A stretch of 64,000 bases of DNA from Echinococcus granulosus (taxonomy: Eukaryota > Platyhelminthes > Cestoda > Cyclophyllidea > Taeniidae). Below the pieces are notes generated by a model, which worked only from the letters and a program-made list of their open reading frames with translations, was not told the origin of the DNA and ran no database searches. Positions 1 through 14,300 of the stretch are shown one piece after another. Each line of letters starts with the position of its first letter. The stretch's first letter is position 1. The translations under genes were made by a program, and so were the position numbers. The stretch covers positions 525,938-589,937 of the forward strand of contig NW_020170396.1 in NCBI RefSeq assembly GCF_000524195.1, in the 5' to 3' direction.

Positions 1-129
1 TTGAGTCTGGTGCAGCAGTAGAAACGTGGGGCTAGACTTCCACCAGAACAGGACTGCAGTGGTGCTTATGAAAGACACCTAATGAAGAGGGTCTTGTCAA
101 TGGGATTGGACAGGAGGAGGTTTGCTTAC

Positions 130-317
130 CGCTTCGTTGGATTTGAGAGCCGCAGTGGCGTACCAGAAGGAACCGTAGTTATTGACGATGCGCGAGAGAC
201 CGACTGGTTTAGGGTGCTTCATGAGCGACGGAATGACCGTGGTCAGTGTGCCCAGTTGGCATTGCACCGGGAAGGAGTCGCGCCAGTGACCGCCATTGGG
301 GTCGATGTAGAATTCAC
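130..317 (-). CDS. Orphan exon, fibrillar-collagen C-terminal (COLFI-type) or fibrinogen-like domain fragment
   Basis: On the minus strand an open exon runs between an AAAG acceptor and a GTAAGC donor. Its frame reads GEFYIDPNGG, then a tryptophan, then SFPVQCQL and NYGSFWY. The pattern G-E-Y/F-W/Y-I-D-P-N-x-G followed about ten residues later by a V-x-C motif is the hallmark of the COLFI domain that ends fibrillar collagens; a related pattern occurs in the fibrinogen-like part of contactin-associated proteins. COLFI drives trimerisation of procollagen chains outside the cell. Only this exon is seen: the 3' part of the gene would lie before position 1 and no upstream exon was recognised. The plus strand is also open here but gives no recognisable protein. 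The family assignment rests on one short motif. Confidence 0.42.
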
Positions 318-3300
318 CTTTTGTCGCACAGAAGAAGAAGTGAAGAGACCCTCTTTCTGAATTTGTGCTACTCTTGGGCAGTTCATATGGAGACTAATAA
401 AATACGGCTAAAATGTTGTTGTATTGCTCCATTTGTAAGTAATACAATTGGAGCTTTTAGCTGGAAGCGAAAACTGTTGTTTGCCTTATGGCCATGAGTT
501 CGGGTGTTCGCCTGTCAGATCTAGCCAATGCACTGCCTCGTCTACATGCATTTAAGCGTCTGACTTGCAGGCATTTCCACTTTCTCGCTTTTTTTTCATG
601 AGACTAGAGACGCACATTGGCAGAGGCAGGGGAATCCAAATAAACCGGTTCCAGAGACTGAGGGAGACTGAGGCTGACACTCGGTTAGCCAAGTGGGTGG
701 TTAAATCTACGCGTGCGATACTCATGGCTGGATGTAGCTGGATGATGCCATGGATGATTGTGCGTTTTCATGGTGGGGAAATTGCATTTCTTTGTCATCT
801 TCACTTTTCAGTTAGCCCATTCATGGGTAGAAAAGCCAGCACAAGAGGAGGACCAGAAGTGCCAAGTCTTCAATGTTCACATGTAGTGTCAAAGACCAGG
901 AATGGAGGTCGGGCGCAGTACTGACTCGAAGAGGCCTCGATCTGCCAGACAGGCTTGGGAATGAGCAGTTCTGTACGCCTACTCCCAGCGAGTAAACAAA
1001 TGTGAAGTGGAGGAGAGTTGGTGCCGAAGGATTGGTTAAGGGAAACTTTTAGTGGTACAATTTGCACACACTCGCTAATGACCTGAGATGTGAGTTGCTA
1101 AAATGCATGCAAGATTTTATGCCTTGTTTACGAAACAAAGCAGCACAATTAGGCGGGCAATAAGTTTCCGCTTATTTACTCCGGAATGCACTCAAATGTC
1201 AGTGGTTTGATGACTTGAGGGAGTCGGGAGGTTCACCTTGAAAAGGGCGGGACTGTATGGATTAGTGGCGCATTCCTATGTCGGGAGCCCGGGGACTCCA
1301 CGGCACAATATTGCTCCTCATGGATGTCAACACCAAGGAGGGTAGAGGGCATTTGCGAGATCCGTAAATGAGAGTTAGGACGGGATCCCTGATTTGAACT
1401 AAATGCTCAAATCAAAGGTAATGTAAGCTGCATCTGATTTGATTACTTGAAAGTCTATATAAGTGATGAGATACGTGGATGCTGTACTTTAGGCAGTATA
1501 TTTATCAATGGCTAACTTCTTGAATGCGGATTACTCCAAGAAAGAGGATCTTTTAACAGGGTTATTTGTCTGGGTCACAGAGGGAAGTCAACCTCAACGA
1601 TCTAGATGCTTTAGCTGCTCCATTGTGACACCAACACTCGCACAGCATAGCTGATCAATTCAAGAATCTTCTAAGTCTATTTTATTCTTTTTATTTCAAT
1701 GAATCTGTTTGAACACGGATTTGATACAATTAGCCATCATAAACGCCTAAGCAGCACGTCCTATAACTGCAGTACTGTGCTCAGATTAGTGGAGGCATCA
1801 AACGTGCGTTGCTAGTAGCGACCCTTTTTTAAATATAACTATGCTTATTCAAAACTCAAGATATGACAAAGCGTCTTTTTATCCTTTTATACAATGTATT
1901 CCCTTTTGGTTCCAAATATTCCATCAGCAGGACTTTAGTCCTACTTTTTGCTAGTATGTGTCAGTTGCATCGTATGGTGTCATTTGCCTAGTGGCAATCA
2001 TGAATTTTGCCCTTTTCTACTTTATTTTGTTGATCAGGCTTCAATTGCCTATTTATAATATTCTTCAATGTAGATTGGGAGGAGTGGTGCCATTTCTTCC
2101 TTTCGCTTCACTTTTCTTTCATCCTTCTTTCCCTCCACTTAATTAAAAACCGCATTTGACACTGGCAATGTCAGTACTGCAGCTAAAGGGTGAATAGCTC
2201 ATTTTTTATCTCACCGCACGTTTACACACCGAAAAGGTCGAGGTCGAGAGTGCTTCTTTTGTTTTCGTTTTGCGACCCCTTATAAGCTAGGGCTCTGAAT
2301 TATTACATCTTGGAAAGAGATCATTTTATTGTCTGTTGGAACCATAGTCCACCATTTGCGTTCTGCTAATTTAAGTTAGTTTAAAAATGTGGATATCGAA
2401 GGAATCTAGCCTTCAGAAATCGCTTTTTTATTCAGACCATAGCAGCGGCAAAGCGCGAGAAGCCTGTAGTGAACTTTACCACAACCTATGGGGAAAAGGG
2501 AATTTGGTCCCATTCATCAAGTTGGCAAATTTGCTGAAGAAGAGGGCGCTATTACTTTGGTTGGAGGAGGGGAGGGGGTCAGTTTGAAGACAGGTCCTCT
2601 TGTGCCCACGGCGCGTACTTACCATCATGGTACATGCGTAGCCTACGTCATCCGCACTACGTCCATGTGTTGCATACTCATCAGTTCAGTTCTTGTGTAC
2701 TTTTACGTAACCTCTCTCTCTCTCGCCGACATGGTGGTGATGGCCACCCTACTGCGTTCTGGTAAACTTATAGCTGCATTTTTAATTCAAACGGTACCTT
2801 AATGCTATTCTGCATCATTAGAGGAAATAACAGTATCACGAGTTGGTCTGATGTCGTTTTAAAACATCACCTTTCAGCGGATGCTGCTATAGCAAATGGG
2901 TTGTTTTTTTCCGGAACGGATACATTTATTCCAAAACCTTAGCGTAAGGTAGTGCAATCAATGAATGGCGTGGCACTTTAGACTGTCATCATTACTTCAA
3001 CGACTTCCAAAAGCGACCACTGCGAAGGCACTTCTTGGTTTTCACTGTTTTGCTATTTTACTGTTGTTCAGCCACCTAATGGAATTATTTCCAACTTCTT
3101 TTACCGCAGGAAGGGGTGAGGTTTTTCGATTATGCTATTTTGACACTAATATTGCAAATATTGCCTTGGTAGTTACTAAAAATTGACGTGATTTTGAGAG
3201 TTCTTCGGGTCTGAGACTTTGCAGATTAAGCCACTCACAGATAGATGATGGCTTCTTTCTATGCCATTTTGGCGTCAACTTCAGCCACTGAAATTGTGTT

Positions 3301-4132
3301 TATTATTCCTTTGGAGCTGGTTTTTCAACACTGCCACCAACGTAGCGCCCGATTTACCCTTTCAAGTATTGCCAGACACTTAATTAGGGGGTACTGATGT
3401 TTTAAGCATACCAAAGGAAATAAGTACCGTTTGTATGGGTGGCATGAGGGTAAGTCCCTGCAAGGATTGTAAAGGTCAAACCTCAAGAGATTGAGCAGGA
3501 GTTTATTATAGTGCTCATCATTAAAACAAGTATAATCATACTGCATTAAACTTACTGGTATCGATGCTGTGCTCCATATCACCGTGTCATTTGGTGCGTT
3601 CTTAGGCTGTACAGCCCCTGTTGTGCCTTTTTTATTGATAGATAATTCGAATTCTCAAAAAAATTGGTTTGCGAATTTTTCTCGGTTGATGCTGCTTCCC
3701 TGCTTGACTTCACTTATTGGTTCAATCATCTAGACCTTTTAAAGCAGCGGTGTATTAGAAGTAAAAAGAAACTAAAAAGGTGGGCACTGTGGACTTTCGT
3801 CTGCTTTGTATCGGTACTCTTTTGTTCTTCCTTTGAGGCATGACTCTTTGAACACAAGTGTTCATTTCCGCAGTAATGAATATTCACTTAAATGATGACC
3901 AAATTTGTGTGGAAAGTTGGTTTCTGAATGGCGCTTTTGAAGTTTTGGATGTGATCGCAATTTTCTTCCATGCTCATTTATTGCGGTACCGGATCTAAAA
4001 ATCTGTATTTTAGGCCGAAATTTGAGGAGTCAAGCACTTCCATTTGGTTAATAAGTAATAACCTCTTTTAATAACCACAGGGTTTTTTGACTTTTCCAAT
4101 CGCGACGATTTTGCCTCACTTGCGTGCTAGTA
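318..4132. other. Spacer or intron, no gene recognised
   Basis: AT-rich DNA with many in-frame stops on both strands. A CT-rich tract lies near 2709-2726. The short open frames (the longest about 120 codons, near 570-924) show no family motif or coherent splice context. It may be intron of the collagen-like gene, of TRMT1, or of both. Confidence 0.5.
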
Positions 4133-5738
4133 ATGGCGACGAATAGAGGGGAGAGCCAACACACTACATCAGGCATCCTGTCTGACAGTCGCGCGCTGCT
4201 CGGCTGCAATCGCTTAATTTGTCTTTTGATGTTACAACAGGAGGGGGGTGAGGGAAAGGTAAAGGCGGATGTTGCCTTTTCTAGTTGCCACTTCAAATGT
4301 AAATGACCGTGTTTGAAGAATTCATGTCCATAAGCAATCCGCGTTTTTTCACACCCTCATTCGCGTCAATCGGGTTCGGCTGGTGCGAATACGCATTATG
4401 GAATGTGCAGAGAGGCACAATCTCGCCAAAAGGCTTTTCAACCTCCTCACTTTTCAATCGAATTTAACGTGTCTTTCTTGACCATCACTACTAAGTCCCG
4501 ATTGTTTGATACCCTTTATTGTTCTTGGGTGTCTGATAGTGGCCATCTTGTGTGTGTGGCCCATTACAAACGGGTGAGTGGAAATGCATCAGGCTCCTAC
4601 TGAATGAACAGTTGGGCTTTGGTGTCAAATAGCCCAACAGAATGAGCGGAGAGTCATCTTGGTATGACTAATAAAAATTTACTTTTTAGTAATGAGCCAT
4701 CTGTCTTATCAACCAACCGGAAAAAAAATGCATTCCTTAAGTGTCCAGCTAAATTTCGGTACGTTTTAGCCCAAAACTGCAGCAATGTTCTCGAATATTT
4801 TTTGGCCGCTTTTTGGATGTATATATTTATTTATAAACTAGGGCTACTAGTTAGTTATTTGCTATTATGTGATTGAGAAAACACCTGAGTAGTGGAACCT
4901 GTTATCCACCGGGGTTTTTTTTGGAATGCTGGTCTGACACTGGCGATTCAAGACGATTAATCAAATTGGTGTCTTTAAAACTTTTTCATGCCAGTCGCTG
5001 GAGGGTGTTTGGGCTACTTTCCAACCCCCATCTAGTAGTTCCAAGCGTTCTCCATGCTCTTTCTTACCTTCCAAGGTTTGTGTCTTTGCTTGATTCTTAT
5101 CATCCTATCCTCAGGAAGATGTTATCCTACGGAGCAAAAATCTTAAACCATTCACCACGCCAACACGTACACGTTTTCAAGGCTCTCACTTTAAGGTCAA
5201 AAAGTGAAATTGGTGTTATTATCTATAAAAGACGGTGTGCTCTATAGTACAATCCCCACGTTTCGTTATAAATAATCTCCGTCCGTAAGTTGCGAACCGA
5301 TACTTAAACGGTAAAAAAAATAAATCCGTATTAATATACGGTCAATGTTATAGTATATAAATTATGGGTGTATTCCTGTAAGACAGCCAAGTGGGTTCGC
5401 CGAATCCTTATGCTACAGATCTATCAACTGCAGAATATTTTTGAACAATCACAATTTGACTTCTCTTTCCACTGGACAGAAGGATGATGTGGATTCCACT
5501 GTTGCAAACTTTTTACCTCCAGGAGGAAATGTATATTCTTAGCCTCCTTTTCTTTCATCTTGCTTTTACCTTCCAACTATTTCGCGTGTGAACGGCCAAT
5601 GGTGAGAAAAGATTATGCTCCTCACTTCTACAGGATGAGGTGAGGCAGTGCATCTCCACCCTGAAGGACAAATTTCTCACGGCCAGGTTTCGCGGAGTTG
5701 TGAGGTCTCGTAAGAATGAAGCTTTCTCCCCATCGATT
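4133..5738 (+). CDS. Candidate multi-exon gene of unknown function
   Basis: Several open segments with good splice context follow one another on the plus strand. A first exon from ATG at 4133 to 4258 (begins MATNRGES) ends at GK|GTAAAG. A second, about 4420-4573, contains HFSIEFNVSF and DSGHLVCVAHYKR and ends at CGG|GTGAGT. Further pieces lie at 4997-5078 (SLEGVWATFQPPSSSSKR), 5118-5190, about 5479-5530, and a last one from 5633 (DEVRQCISTLKDKF) to a TAG near 5738. Most joins are phase 0, and amino-acid composition looks coding. However, an alternative frame is also open for the third and fourth pieces, and no family is recognised. It lies on the strand of TRMT1 and could be nested in a TRMT1 intron. 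Treat as a hypothesis. Confidence 0.28.
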
Positions 5739-8354
5739 GACTAGTTCCGGCGCCTTGTAGAGAAGTTTTTCTTGCACACCTTCCAGTTGTGTCTTGTTGT
5801 GCGGATTGATCTTAGCCGTAATTATCACCAGGGCTTCATCGAGTAATTTATAGCAAAACATTGCATCTACAGTCCACCGCACACAAAGCAAGTATGGCCT
5901 TCTGGGGATGAAATGCTGTGTGCCTAGAACCATGGTGTGAGTAGTGAGAGGATCGTTTAGAGAGTACCAAAGCGCGAATGCTGTCTCTCATCACAAGCCT
6001 GTGAGTCGGCTAACAATCCACAATCTGCACAATTTTGTAACTTACATGAAAGAAGTGATAAACATTAATAGGCTTTGCAGCTTGTTGTCAATGCATGTGG
6101 GTGGGATACATTTGCTCAGCTTCCGCTGTGGGTTCCTCTCCCTGATTAATGCAGGCATAAAGGAGCCCCATAGCCACTCATATTATAATTTGCCGGAAGC
6201 TATTGACCCTTCAACCTTGGGTCACCATTATCAGTAGTGATACGTAATTTTCCATTCTCCCATCCTATTCCCTGAACGCGACACATCTGCGGTCGAGCGA
6301 TTCATCACGATAATCACGCCTTTTAACTATTTCTGAGTGGTTTCTTCTGCTATCGCATGCTCTACCCTCCTCAAACTCTACGAGAAACTCTTGTAGTGAA
6401 AGGCAGTAGATACCTATCCATCTATGCTTTATAATATATGTACATAAACAGTTGCTTGCATTTGACATTTCTACGAGTTACAAGAAGCTACTGCAATAGG
6501 TCACACCGGTCATCTGGCACGTGTGTTTGCCGGTCTCTGCCTGAATCTAGACGAAAGCAGGTGTTTTTTTTGCCTTAATGCTGTGAGGTTCTGTTCACCA
6601 CTTCCGTTTTCGTGTTGCTTTCGCCATCGTTAGTTGCTCCTGCGAGGCAATGTGCCAGCTAACTGCAGTCTTCCTTGGCCTCAAAACTTATGTTTCCTGC
6701 AAACCGGGCCGGCTACCTTTCGAAACGTTGACGTGATGCTACTTATAAGTTAAACTTTTTATGCAACTGGTCTCTTCTACGTGTGTGACTCCTTGAGTTA
6801 TCACTCCTTTTATCGTTTGTATTTTTCTTGTCTCCAGGAGGGATTATGTTGGCTTAGGAAGGTTTTTTTGTTGTTAATGTTGAACTTCGCTCATTGTTGG
6901 CACTAAGCATGTTAATTAAAACAAAATTTGAGAGGCAAAGCACGGGTCTACATGAGTTTTTTTCTACCTAATGGTGTTGGATATCCGAAGCTCTTGTTCA
7001 ACCTTTTTTTAACTATTGTGGTTTTTTGGATATATGTGCGTAGTTTTTGAAAGTTCTTTTGTTGTTTGGGCTAACTACGAGTTTTGACTTTACCCTGAAA
7101 CACTAATAAAATGTATAGTTTTCCGAAAAATGCTCTTTTTCTCTAGAGCGACTGCAACGTTTTTTTACTAATTTGCTTTAATGGAAAAATTTTGCAAGCA
7201 TTTCATCTAATGCAATTCCCGTCAGCGCCCTACTTGAAGGCGGTAGGCAAAACATCAATTACCGCTTACTTTTGCTTTGCGTTTCAAGTGCATTTTAAAC
7301 CATTAAAGCAGCGCTCATCTTGTCCATTTGAAGGTGTCTTACACTGCGGGAGCCTAAATACAACCGAAATGTTTTTCCCCAGGCAGAATTTCCCAAAGGC
7401 AAATTTTAGAGAGTACCAAATGTATTCTGATAAATAATCAGATGTAACATTATGAATTCCTTACGCGCACATTTCTATCCGTTCATGCATTTTTTTCCAA
7501 ATCCAGGTGTGGTAGGATTGGAAGTGTCAAAAGTACGAATTTTGTGAATAGAGTCGGGTGGAATCAACTTTAAAGTTGGATAGCAGTGGACTAAAAGTGG
7601 GATTAACTTCTTTTCTCAAAAACGCTTCTCGAATGCACGAAACCATGGCTGTCTGGCATTTGCCCCCCTTCAACTTCCACCTCTTCTTCCTCTGTTCGGT
7701 TGGTGTTTTTGTACAAACAGTTGAAGCAATGAAGGAATAATCCGAACCAGTGGTTCTCTTTTATTTAATCAAGCAACAGGTGTACTTTAGCAATATGAAC
7801 AATGAGATGGAAGTACGCAAATGTTCAATGACTAAAGCTAACTCTGATACTACTTTTCTTCCATTGCATCAAAAAAAATATGAAAACGCTGGACAAAAGT
7901 CTATCACAACTCGAAGATGAGTAGCCCCCTCTGAATTACAAGGTTCATCTGGGAAAATTGCATTGGCTAGTAATTAGTGACATGTGCCAAGATTGAATCT
8001 CTCTGCTCGTTCAATGGGCTTGCTTAGACACACCGTTTAACAACATTGATATTCTCACGAGTACGGACGTGAGTAGATCTGAAAGTCTATTTTAGCTTCA
8101 ATACTAACTCCTTAGGTTGATGTTATTTCCTTTTTGCAAAGCATTATCAGAATCCTTACTTGTGACTGTGGCCGGAGCCCTCTGCATATATCACGACACT
8201 ACGAAGGTTTAAATTCACACCAAGAAGGTATTTTACCCCCATACTTTTTTGTGATGTACCTGGATGAGAGTGCTTAGCTTTGGGTTTCATGAAGTTGAGC
8301 TTGTATACAGGCAGAAATAATGCTCTCAAGCCTCCTTTTTCTTCCTTTTACAAG
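5739..8354. other. Spacer or intron, no gene recognised
   Basis: No exon of TRMT1 or of any other recognised family could be found here on either strand. Short frames near 5944-6237, 7192-7437 and 7558-7740 lack motifs. A 15-nt string, TTAGAGAGTACCAAA, occurs twice (near 5958 and 7408) without wider similarity. Confidence 0.45.
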
Positions 8355-11300
8355 AGGAAACAGTGACGATACCGGAGTGGTTGACCCTGGCGGAGGGGGT
8401 GCGGTCGCATCCACTAACGGAGAAAATAGTAGTACCGGGCACCCTGGACCGCCTCATTGGAGTGCTTAGTGTTGCGACTGAGGAACTGCCCGATTGTCCG
8501 CTCTACTTCCAGTCGGATCGCCTTTGTGCCACCCTCCGCACTGTCGTGCCAAAAATCGCCCTCATCAGGTCAGCCCGCCTGTCTGTCTGTTCGACTGTCA
8601 GCATAGCCCTCTACGAGAACTCTGGATGGCTGTGGCAAGCTTGCTTATTGTTTGTTATTTCAAAATTTTGCTTCACACTTTAAATGTTTGTTTTCTCCTG
8701 TGAACAGAGACTTGTTTAGTGCTCTTTTAGTGGCTGCGTTAGCCCTAAGAGACATAGCTTTATCGTCAAGATACAGAAGCCTTGTGATGCTGGTAGCATG
8801 GGTGCCATAGGTAACACCATATGCCACCATCGTGAAGGCCAAACTGTGAGCCACTGATCGCACTGCTACATAGCTTTGACCTTGTTTTGAGTGCTACTCT
8901 CCGCGCTTCCTGTGATCTCTTCTTCCACAATTATAAACGTTCAATTGTACGACAAGATTGAAAGGTATCGACCATCAACGCGAGAATGTTTTCAAAGTTA
9001 ATAGTAGTTGGGTGCCTCATAGATTGTACTAGTATTTATGTTCAACACTTTGCTTAAGCCTAAGCGTAGTTCCTGCAGCTAGTAAATTATGAATTTCACT
9101 GCCCTTCCTTGAGAATATTTGCCCTGGGGTTAAAGCATTTGAACAGGCTTTCATTTTCACTCTGGCCGGCCGCTTCTCTGGATTATACTTGGCTTCATGC
9201 AACATTGGGGGGATAGAGCTTTTAGATCGTGCTCATCTTTTACTGTATACGGTTCTTTGAGAAATTTTTTTTAAATCGTTACGATGCGGTCTTGATTCAT
9301 CATTTCCCTTTATCATTGAAGTCTCGAAATTCAGGTATTGCACGGCAAGTTTCGGGAAACCTTCTACCTCGAGTTCCATTCACAGCTGCCACCTTTCTTC
9401 TGTAGTGCTTCGTTTCGGTGTTCTTTTTTGGAGGAGGGTGGATTGGATGTTTAATTCCTAAAAGCATGAAAATACCTTTGTCATCCTCGAAAAGTTGGTC
9501 TTGGAGAATAATCGGCTTCAGGGTTCCATGTCACCGTCGCGGTTGCTGCGTAATCGTAGCTAAAATCAAAACACACTATTTTTCTACATGGATTATCCTG
9601 TTTTTTTTCTATAGGAGTAGCGTTCTGAATATCGTATAACACCTACTGCAATCAAAAGACACCATTAATAATTAACTGAAGTTATACTTGTACTAAATGA
9701 GGCTTGTGTTTTCGTCATTTGTTTCATCAGTGCCCAGCAGCAGTTTTTATCACGGATTAACTTCTATTAAAGTGTTCCACAGCAAATTTTTCCAAAATCG
9801 CGAGGGTGACTAGGCAGAACAATAGGTGGAGGCGACTGCTCTCGGAATAAAATCACTGTAACAGAAGCATTTCGTGGTTATTTGTCACCTCTGTCCGCCT
9901 CTCTGACGGTTGTTTGCCCCCATTTTACCACAATATCCCATTAGTGACTGTTATTTCTAAACTAATTCCACTTTCACCCTGGTTTTAGGTGGCCCGAAGT
10001 CCATTGAGATCTGCTACTTTCAGGTTGCAGGTGACCGGCAACATTATTAGTTTCATTTCACGTTATTAATGTCATTGTGGCCTCTCTCTTCCAACTTGAA
10101 GCTCTCAAATTGCCCCGGAAAACAGAATAAAGTAAGGGTAGCTTTATTACAATCCCTCAGAAGATCTAGGCGACTACTGACATGGAATTAACAGGAGCGA
10201 AGTCCTATTTCACTGTCATGGAAGTCGAGATTCTCCTGCAGATACTCTACGATAAACAAAACAGTATGATTTAAAAATAATGATCGAAACCGCGCAGACC
10301 GTAGGGTCTGCGTAGATGCAATTTGCATTTTATTGTATTACTGTGGTCTTGTCATTTGTACTCACATGCGTTGGGGGTTTTATTCTAAACAAGTTGGTTG
10401 TTTTGCACGATATCATCTTCATTATAATCCAGCGACGCCTATTTTCATTCATCTGGGAAAATTTTTATGAATCAATTTTGTAAAACTTGTAACAGAATCG
10501 CCGTTGCTACTGTGCTGAAAATTTGATACTGTTAAAAGTGGGATAACGGACTCGGAAGTTGGATTTTTGAGTGGCTTTAGATGGTTGCAGCAGGTAAGAT
10601 GGTGGCGTTAAAGACTGAATGCATTCTAACAGATCGGCTAAACGTTTGGCGTCGGTGGCTTTTCTCAAAAAATTTTGTAATTCTCAGTTTGGAGTACCAT
10701 AATCGTCCCCATTGGGATTTGTGTCGATCCATTTTGCTTAGTGGAATGAAGTAGTAATCTTTGGGTAGTTTCTTTTTCGTGTGCTCGGCTCTTTTCTGAG
10801 CCTGCCTTCCCCAAATATCTTCCCTCTTTACTGAGCTGGATTTATCCGTAGTCAACACTTCCGTCACCTCTCTTCATTGTTCTTTTCTGCTTTTCTACTA
10901 TCACCAATTTTCGTAAAAGATATACTAACCAGCGTTGACTATCCACTTGAAGTCCTTGGGTGTAAAACTCCTTACCAATACTGCCTTTCGTTACGTAACA
11001 TGCTGGCGAATCCATTAATTCTTTTTTATAAAAGAAAAGAAGAAAACCGCAAATAGGTGAAAAAGTCGTCTATATCCCGTTACTTGGGCTGACTTTTCAA
11101 AATGCTTCATGATTTCGTTTTTTTTTTGCTGTTTTGTCAACCTAATTTATGCTATCGGCCCTTGCTTGCAGTGATTAGAGTATTCGAGGACATTCTGCAA
11201 AATGTCATCCAAAACATGTAATGCCTTTTAAATAAAAATTTTTTTTGCTCAAAAATGTCTTTTGGTTGGGCTATAAACTTTCGATTGGACCGCTGCATCC

Positions 11301-14300
11301 ATTTTAAATTAGCTGAAATTTTAACGAGAACTTTTTACAAGAATTTTCTGCAAGATATTATCTATCAACAAATTGATGCCCCACTTTAGCGAGATGTCGT
11401 TTTATACGGCGTCCATTATCTGCCTTTTTTATCCACAACTGCGTAGTATATTTTGTTAAAAGTCTCGATTCCATTGGAAAGAGAAGGTCTATTTGGCTTC
11501 GTTCCCACTTCGCATTGTATGCGTCAAACTGGACCTGACACATCGTGCGGACGTATTTTAGTGGATTTACTAGTTTACAAGCTGGTATTAAATTCATTAA
11601 CATCCCATCTAAACAACTAAAAGTGCACGTTATGGTAAACTATTCTTATAGAATGTGGTCATCCGTTGCCCTGTATACCTGCAGTCCAGATTTTCTTACC
11701 GCAGCTTAGCGTCATAGCCGTGCTACCTGTGCTCCTTGGGTTTGTGATGGCTGTGATTGCACCAAACCCAGCTGAGTGGTTGAATTTAGGGCAGAAGGCA
11801 ACTTCACTTTCTCACCGCATTTGAGCCGTTTGATTCGGTTGTGCAAGTGCAAAGCATCCGGGCCGTGAAGTTCCAATTCCCCAAGGAACAAGCCCTGGTA
11901 GCAAGCGTATTAAAAAGTTCTCACGAAATGTGTTTGCTTTTTTTGTGCTTTACTGTGAACGTCCAAACTGATTCGGAACTTAACAACTTTACCTCAAATT
12001 TCATTTAAATTTGTTTATTCATCACGACCACTTTCCGAGTAAATCCCTGAGGAGTGATGTCCTAAATTACCCTGAGTCCGACACTACTTAGTGACAATTA
12101 AAATTGTCTAGTTCTTCTGTAATTTACAATTTTATTGCATTTTGCCGTAATAAAACAATAATGAGCCTTTCTCACGATTCAACCCTAGGATCTCTGTACT
12201 TTCGTTTCGAAGGGTGTAGTGTACTTTGAATTATACATGAGTTAAATCAACTCAAACCAATTGTTGCTTTCCATATGTTGGGAGCTGTTGTGCAAGTTTT
12301 TCTAACAGTCTCCTTTTCGCAGCACTCAGAGGGCTGAAGAAAGAAGAATATGCGACCTGGAGAGAGGTTGTTTCTTAAAAGAAAGCGCAATTTTTTCGGA
12401 ATTAAGATGTTGTCCATTTTGGGGCAATAATTTTTAACTTAAAAACATGGCTTTTGCAAAATGAACATTTTTCTTTTGTTTCGCTTGCACAAGTCTGAAA
12501 AAAAAACTTACTTATGCTGTCTACGATAGCTTCTGCAAAGATTAATGGTTTCTTGAGTCTCTGTCTTTCATGTACAGAGTAAGTGACTCGCTAGAATTCT
12601 CGCTATGTTGCATCCAGTTTGGAATGAACCGTGCCATTAATGTTGGGTGTGTGAATGAGATTTTCGAGGAAAGATTCCGCAAAAAGAGCTTATTTTGTTT
12701 TCTAAGATTTATCAGACCAATGATAGCCATACTTCGTGCTATAAATAGACGCCCCCAACAACGCGCGTTGGGGAAATGCTAACCAAAGGGAAATATTTTT
12801 CGTGTTGCCAGCTGCGTAAATCGCCTTTTACATCATAGACAATCTATCGGAGAAAGTGTGCACAAGTAAGCTGTGCTGCCTTAGAAACAGATTTTTGATT
12901 TAAAACTTGTCTATATTATTAAATGCGGCAATTTCACCATGAATTCCTGGGATGCCCATGTTCCACAAGCAATTCTTCGCCAACAATCAATGGAATGCTT
13001 CCATATTCGCGAAAGGTTGTGCTGTCATTGAAATCACTAGAGTCATCTTCATGCGTTATTGGTGAGGTATTTTCTCTGATTTCTTTAACTAGGTTGGTAC
13101 TAATTTCTTTTGCGACCTTAAAGATTTGCTAATTGTAAATACGCTTTTGGACGTTGTTTTTGAATTCTAGGTAGTCCTTCGTGTATCCGGGCGCTATGAT
13201 GGGCATAAAGGTAATCGGTATAACCAGTGCTTGTTGCTATACTTATAGCTACATAAATGGAATTTCTTTTAAGTCCAATTAATGTCTCTGGAAAGGCCAA
13301 CTTCGTGCTTTGCGGACACAAAAGTGAACAAAATTCATCCAAAAGTAGCCTCGGCTTATTGCCATATTGAAGTCGAAGGAAGCCCCGATGCTTGGATAGA
13401 ATATGTTTCCCCTTCGAACAGAAGGGCTTGGGGGTACCAGCATAACCTGAAGTCCATGCCCCACAGCAGAGGTACAAAACCGGAGCCTTAAGCGCCCGTG
13501 AAACCAAAATGGAGAGTTAAATAAATAAGCAAAGTATTACATAGCTCCCTCTCCTTTTGAGCATCTTCCTCAGCGCTTCTCTTGGTCAGTTAACCGCTCG
13601 CGCTGGCTATCGCAACGTGGCCGGTGTTGTGAGGCAAGCAACTACGAACCACCTGCGCCAGTCATCGAATTTGCGTAAAATTAGGAATATAGTTGACCAC
13701 ATCGTTACTGATCTCTCTTGATAGTTCCACTGGATCTAGAGTTTTGTCCTCTTTGGGAACTATATTGAGGGAAGGGGAAGGTGCAGGTTATCGCATAGGT
13801 TCCTCGTTAGTCGTAAGATCACTAGTCTAAAAGCAGTCACTTAATAAAGGACGGAGTTTAAAATAGCTTCGTGAGGATGAAGTTTTGCCTCCATTCCTCC
13901 TTGCAACTTCATTCTCACTTCAGTGCCACCCAGCCACATATCTATCTGGATTCTGGCCAGCTAGTAGAGAGGTGGAGGAGGTATCACGTGTTCACTTAAT
14001 TGATATCGTTATACAGGTACCGTAGGTATCACCTTAACGACCTTTTTCGAATGGTTCACGGCCAAGGTTAGTGTCGGTTTAGTTGTGAATAGCATTCCTG
14101 CAGAGTGCGGGACTGGGATTGACGTCGAAGGTAGACGTCATTTTCAACCCTTATGTTGGAGGTAGTCACAGATTCTCTCATCTGCAGCATATGCCATTCT
14201 TCCATTGCGTTAAACTTGATCATATGGTAATAGAAGTCGGGATAGTTGGCCTGTAGGATTGGATGCATCTTCCGCCACAGCCAGTGTATTGCCCCGAGTC

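Noticed and set aside
82..360. Plus-strand 92-codon frame at the left edge
   Set aside because: No recognisable protein; the opposite strand carries the COLFI-like motif between proper splice sites.
5958..7425. Repeated TTAGAGAGTACCAAA word as a possible regulatory pair
   Set aside because: Only 15 nt match and the flanks are unrelated, so it may be chance.
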